Assembly: GCA_964355115.1 (NCBI GenBank)
Contig: CAYHCQ010000135.1
Coordinates: 1 to 8,934, forward strand
Source: JANXZO01 sp964355115
Lineage (GTDB): Bacteria; Bacteroidota; Bacteroidia; Bacteroidales; FEN-979
DNA length: 8,934 bases
Reading direction: 5' to 3'
Shown: in pieces, positions 6,551-8,934 of the stretch
How positions within the stretch are numbered: position 1 is the stretch's first letter
Layout of the letters: the number at the start of each line of letters is the position of its first letter
The notes under the pieces: model-generated
The model's database searches: none
Told to the model about the DNA's origin: nothing
What the model saw: the letters and a program-made list of their open reading frames with translations, nothing else
Position numbers and translations under genes: made by a program

Positions 6551-7901
6551 ACCCTGTTTCTTCTTCCGTTTTTTCGAGCAGCGATCGGGGAATCTCTTTT
6601 CCGGTTTTTGCTCCGAGTTCACGAAGTTTTTCAACTTTCCCGATGATGTTTCCGCTGCCTGATTTCATCTTTTTATGGGCCTCATCATAGGTTTTCTTCA
6701 CAGTGTCGATCTGGTTGCCGACTTTTTCGAGATCGGCCAGGAAGGAGACAAATTTGTCATACAGGAGTCCGCCCTGCCGTGCAATTTCAATGGCATTTTG
6801 TGTCTGTTTCTCATGTTTCCAGATGGAGGCGACCGTTTTGAGTGTGGCGAGCAGGGTGGTGGGACTGACGATGACAACATTCTTATCCCAGGCAAAGGTA
6901 AAGAGGTCGGGGTCGGACTGGATGGCCAGGCTGAAGGCCGATTCGATGGGCATGAAGAGCAGCACGTAATCGGGAGTGTCGAAGGCGCCCAACTGCTGGT
7001 AGTTCTTTTCACTTAACATTTTCACATGCGACCGGATCGACAGCAGGTGGAGCCTGCGCTGTTTCTCCTGCTCCTCGGGTGTGGCGGCTGCCGTGAATTC
7101 GGTGTAGGCTACCAGCGAGACCTTGGAATCGACGATGATATGTTTGTTGTCGGGCAGGTTCACGATAACGTCGGGGCGGTACATATCCCCCTGGTCAGAG
7201 CGGGTGGCCACTTCACGTGTATACTCCTGTCCCCGCACCAATCCTGAACTTTCGAGCACCCGCTCAAGGATTAGCTCTCCCCAGTTGCCCTGTTTTTTGG
7301 TGTCGTAGGTGAGGGCGGTGGTCAGGTTTTTCGCATCACTGCTGATCTGCTGGTTGAGGTCGGCCAGGTTCTTGATCTCTTTTTCAAGAGAGAACCGTTG
7401 TTTCGACTCTTTGTCGTAGGTCTCATCGACTTTTTTCTCGAACTCTTTAATCCTTTCCCCCAGCGGCTTCAGGATCTCATCGAGTTTGGTCCGGTTCTGC
7501 TCGGTAAACTTCTGGGTCTTCTCCTCGAGGATCTCATTGGCGAGGTTCCGGAACTCGATTCGAAACTTATCCTGCAACTGCCCGATCTCCGCCTTCTGAA
7601 CTTCCAGTTTTTCGAGCAAACCTTTGTACTCAGCCGATCTCTGAGAAACCTGCCGGTTCAGTTCCACGATGGTTTGTTCCTTTTCGGAGACCTGCAGCGA
7701 GAGTGCTCCTGCCTGATCCTGGAACATCGCGGCCCGCTCATCGGCCACCCGTTTGTCGCCTCCGAGCTGTTCAATCAGCCTTTTCAATGATTCAATTTCA
7801 GTATCCGTTGATGGCTGTGCGGCAAGTTTAAGTTTGAGAAGTATCAAACCGATGCCGGTAATGACAACAACGCCAATGATGATGATGATGATTTCCGACA
7901 T
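6549..7901 (-). CDS. rmuC: DNA recombination protein RmuC
   Basis: This 450-residue protein of the RmuC family is thought to be a membrane-anchored nuclease-like factor that limits DNA inversions between short inverted repeats (known from E. coli). An N-terminal isoleucine/valine-rich membrane helix spans about residues 3-22, with little before it. A long charged coiled-coil region follows at about 35-190. The conserved core begins at GNWGE (205-209) and continues with RPDVIV (242-247) and VDSK (257-260), which together fit a PD-(D/E)XK-like active site (E209, D244, D258, K260). DYVLLFMPIE (311-320) and WKHEKQTQNA (361-370) are further family signatures. The core ends near 410 and the tail is charged. 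The stop codon lies at the edge of the 8-bp repeat array. The upstream gene on the same strand is the secreted protein, 54 bp away, with a weak promoter-like element between. Confidence 0.93.
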   Translation of the reverse strand: MSEIIIIIIGVVVITGIGLILLKLKLAAQPSTDTEIESLKRLIEQLGGDKRVADERAAMFQDQAGALSLQVSEKEQTIVELNRQVSQRSAEYKGLLEKLEVQKAEIGQLQDKFRIEFRNLANEILEEKTQKFTEQNRTKLDEILKPLGERIKEFEKKVDETYDKESKQRFSLEKEIKNLADLNQQISSDAKNLTTALTYDTKKQGNWGELILERVLESSGLVRGQEYTREVATRSDQGDMYRPDVIVNLPDNKHIIVDSKVSLVAYTEFTAAATPEEQEKQRRLHLLSIRSHVKMLSEKNYQQLGAFDTPDYVLLFMPIESAFSLAIQSDPDLFTFAWDKNVVIVSPTTLLATLKTVASIWKHEKQTQNAIEIARQGGLLYDKFVSFLADLEKVGNQIDTVKKTYDEAHKKMKSGSGNIIGKVEKLRELGAKTGKEIPRSLLEKTEEETG

Positions 7902-7926
7902 GAATGAAATTCAGATTATGGGAGGG

Positions 7927-7934
7927 TAAAGATA
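7927..7934 (-). promoter_or_regulatory. Possible -7 promoter element before rmuC
   Basis: On the minus strand the sequence reads TATCTTTA, matching TAnnTTTG in all fixed positions but the last. It lies 25 bp upstream of the rmuC ATG, a distance similar to that seen for ftsE. No -33 TTTG is evident. Weak evidence, given mainly because the same spacing recurs in this window. Confidence 0.35.
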
Positions 7935-7955
7935 CGAAAGGTTTGGAAACATTCG

Positions 7956-8934
7956 TTACCTGTTCCCTCGCTGCAGCGTGATCGTTCCTGTGACCTGTTT
8001 CACCTCACCGCCACTGATGCCGAAGAAGGCTTTGAAGACATAGGTTTCCTCTGGACAGGGTGAGCCTTTGTAATTCCCGTCCCAGCCGGGTTCCGGCGAG
8101 AAGGTTTCAAACACCATCACTCCCCAGCGGTTGAATATCTGCATCGAGAAATTTTCGATTCCTGTGCCAACCGGGTGATAGGTGTCGTTCAGGCCATCGC
8201 CGTTGGGGGTAAAGGCGTTGGGGAACCAGATATTTACCGGGCACTCCCCGATGTTGACCGAATCGGAATGGGCGCAGCCATCAACAGCAACAAGTACCCT
8301 GTACTCGCCGGGCAGGGTGACAAAATATACTGAATCGGTCGATCCATCCTGCCAGAGATAGGTTCCGCCGGCGACATGGGCGCTGAGCGTTATCGTGTTG
8401 CCGCATAAAATGGTGTCTTTCCCCAGGTCGACACTGATGACTGGTTTGTAAACGAGATGGGTCTCGATATAGTGGATGCAATCTACCGGGGGAGCCAGGG
8501 TGTCGTGGTAAGTGCCTGCGGTGGTTTGCCAGCCTCCCTGCACAAAGTAAGGAGTGCCAAAACACAATGTGGTATCGATAATCTTCAGGGGAGCTGTTAC
8601 AGTGATGACAAGCGTATCGGAAGCCTGGCTGTTCAGAATGCAATCCTGGTTTGAGGTAAGGATACAGATCACCTGGTCGCCGCTGGCCGGGTTATAACTG
8701 AATACCGAACTGCCTGTTCCTGTGGCAGCACCATTGACGAACCATTGGTAAGCCGGTAGGGTTCCGCCGTTTGTGGGATTGGCGGTAAGGGTAACAGGCA
8801 CCCCCTGGCAAAGAGGAGCTGGTGGCGGAGTAATGGAAATACCCACAGGCACCAAAGGCATCAGGTTCACCCCTATTTTCTGACTGTTTGCAATATTCCC
8901 GGGAGTACAAAAATCGGCGGATACAATGGTGCAC
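7956..8934 (-). CDS. Secreted multi-domain protein with T9SS type B (CHU_C / gliding-motility) C-terminal domain, 5' truncated
   Basis: Only the C-terminal 325 or so residues are visible. The frame stays open to the right edge of the window (reading T-I-V-S-A-D-F-C-T-P-G-N-I just inside it), so the GTG at 8870 is not a true start. From the N-terminal side there is an Ig/PKD-like repeat at about 8843-8588 (LCQGVPVTL ... YQWFVNG). A cysteine-containing module follows at about 8575-8450 (LCFGTPYF ... TYHDTL), then a second PKD-like module at about 8430-8245 (VDLGKDTILCG ... TYLWQDGSTDS). The final domain runs from about 8222 (PNAFTPNGDGLND) through FNRWG and GWDGNYKG to the end. This is the gliding-motility-associated / CHU_C domain, the sorting signal for export and surface attachment by the type IX secretion system. 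The protein is therefore probably large, extracellular and surface-bound, perhaps adhesive; its N-terminal function is outside the window. Confidence 0.9.
   Translation of the reverse strand, partial: CTIVSADFCTPGNIANSQKIGVNLMPLVPVGISITPPPAPLCQGVPVTLTANPTNGGTLPAYQWFVNGAATGTGSSVFSYNPASGDQVICILTSNQDCILNSQASDTLVITVTAPLKIIDTTLCFGTPYFVQGGWQTTAGTYHDTLAPPVDCIHYIETHLVYKPVISVDLGKDTILCGNTITLSAHVAGGTYLWQDGSTDSVYFVTLPGEYRVLVAVDGCAHSDSVNIGECPVNIWFPNAFTPNGDGLNDTYHPVGTGIENFSMQIFNRWGVMVFETFSPEPGWDGNYKGSPCPEETYVFKAFFGISGGEVKQVTGTITLQRGNR

Noticed and set aside
6461..6551. Possible CRISPR array
   Set aside because: The units are 7-8 bp and directly adjacent without spacers, so this is a short tandem repeat and not repeat-spacer architecture.
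7398..7790. 130-codon plus-strand open frame opposite the rmuC coiled coil
   Set aside because: The leucine/phenylalanine-rich product is the antisense shadow of a Glu/Lys/Gln-rich coiled coil; no initiation signal or known domain supports it.
8868..8870. GTG as start codon of the T9SS cargo protein
   Set aside because: The frame stays open to the window edge with in-family residues before it, and the sequence after it has no signal peptide, so the true start is upstream outside the window.

Overview
The window comes from a member of the Bacteroidota. Four observations point there. The gene at the right edge ends in a CHU_C / gliding-motility-associated (type IX secretion, type B) C-terminal domain, which is essentially confined to this phylum. 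Promoter-like TAnnTTTG elements of the Bacteroidota type stand before ornithine carbamoyltransferase and ftsE. Starts show no clear Shine-Dalgarno sequence but have A/T-rich leaders. The proteins themselves have a Bacteroidota look. Base composition appears moderate (near 50% GC in genes, much more A/T-rich between them). Genus cannot be fixed from the sequence.

Layout: positions 1-1949 hold a two-gene plus-strand unit, a diacylglycerol/lipid kinase (5' end cut off by the window) followed 11 bp later by a YbdG-type mechanosensitive channel. A 182-bp A/T-rich gap with a promoter leads to a monocistronic-looking plus-strand ornithine carbamoyltransferase gene (2132-3133). Everything to the right is on the minus strand. 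Read in transcription order from the right edge, it is: a secreted multi-domain T9SS cargo protein (5' truncated), rmuC, rlmB, a large GT-C-like membrane protein, and ftsE. ftsE converges on and overlaps the carbamoyltransferase gene by 17 bp. rlmB and the membrane-protein gene are 8 bp apart and are probably co-transcribed; ftsE and probably rmuC have their own promoters.

Most genes are housekeeping: lipid phosphorylation, osmotic protection, arginine/citrulline metabolism, cell division, rRNA 2'-O-methylation and DNA maintenance. I see no phage, IS element, CRISPR array, tRNA, rRNA or defence system. I do not find a dedicated new multi-gene system here.

The least explained signals are two. 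First, short tandem repeats sit in three of the intergenic regions: three arrays with an exact 7-bp period, two of them sharing the same AATTAAG-like unit, and one array of five 8-bp AGCACATY units. Two of these arrays run into the 3' ends of genes and supply their stop codons, and one makes up nearly the whole predicted leader of the carbamoyltransferase mRNA. Second, the uncharacterised 615-residue membrane protein joins a GT-C-like membrane part to a C-terminal beta-sandwich-like domain.
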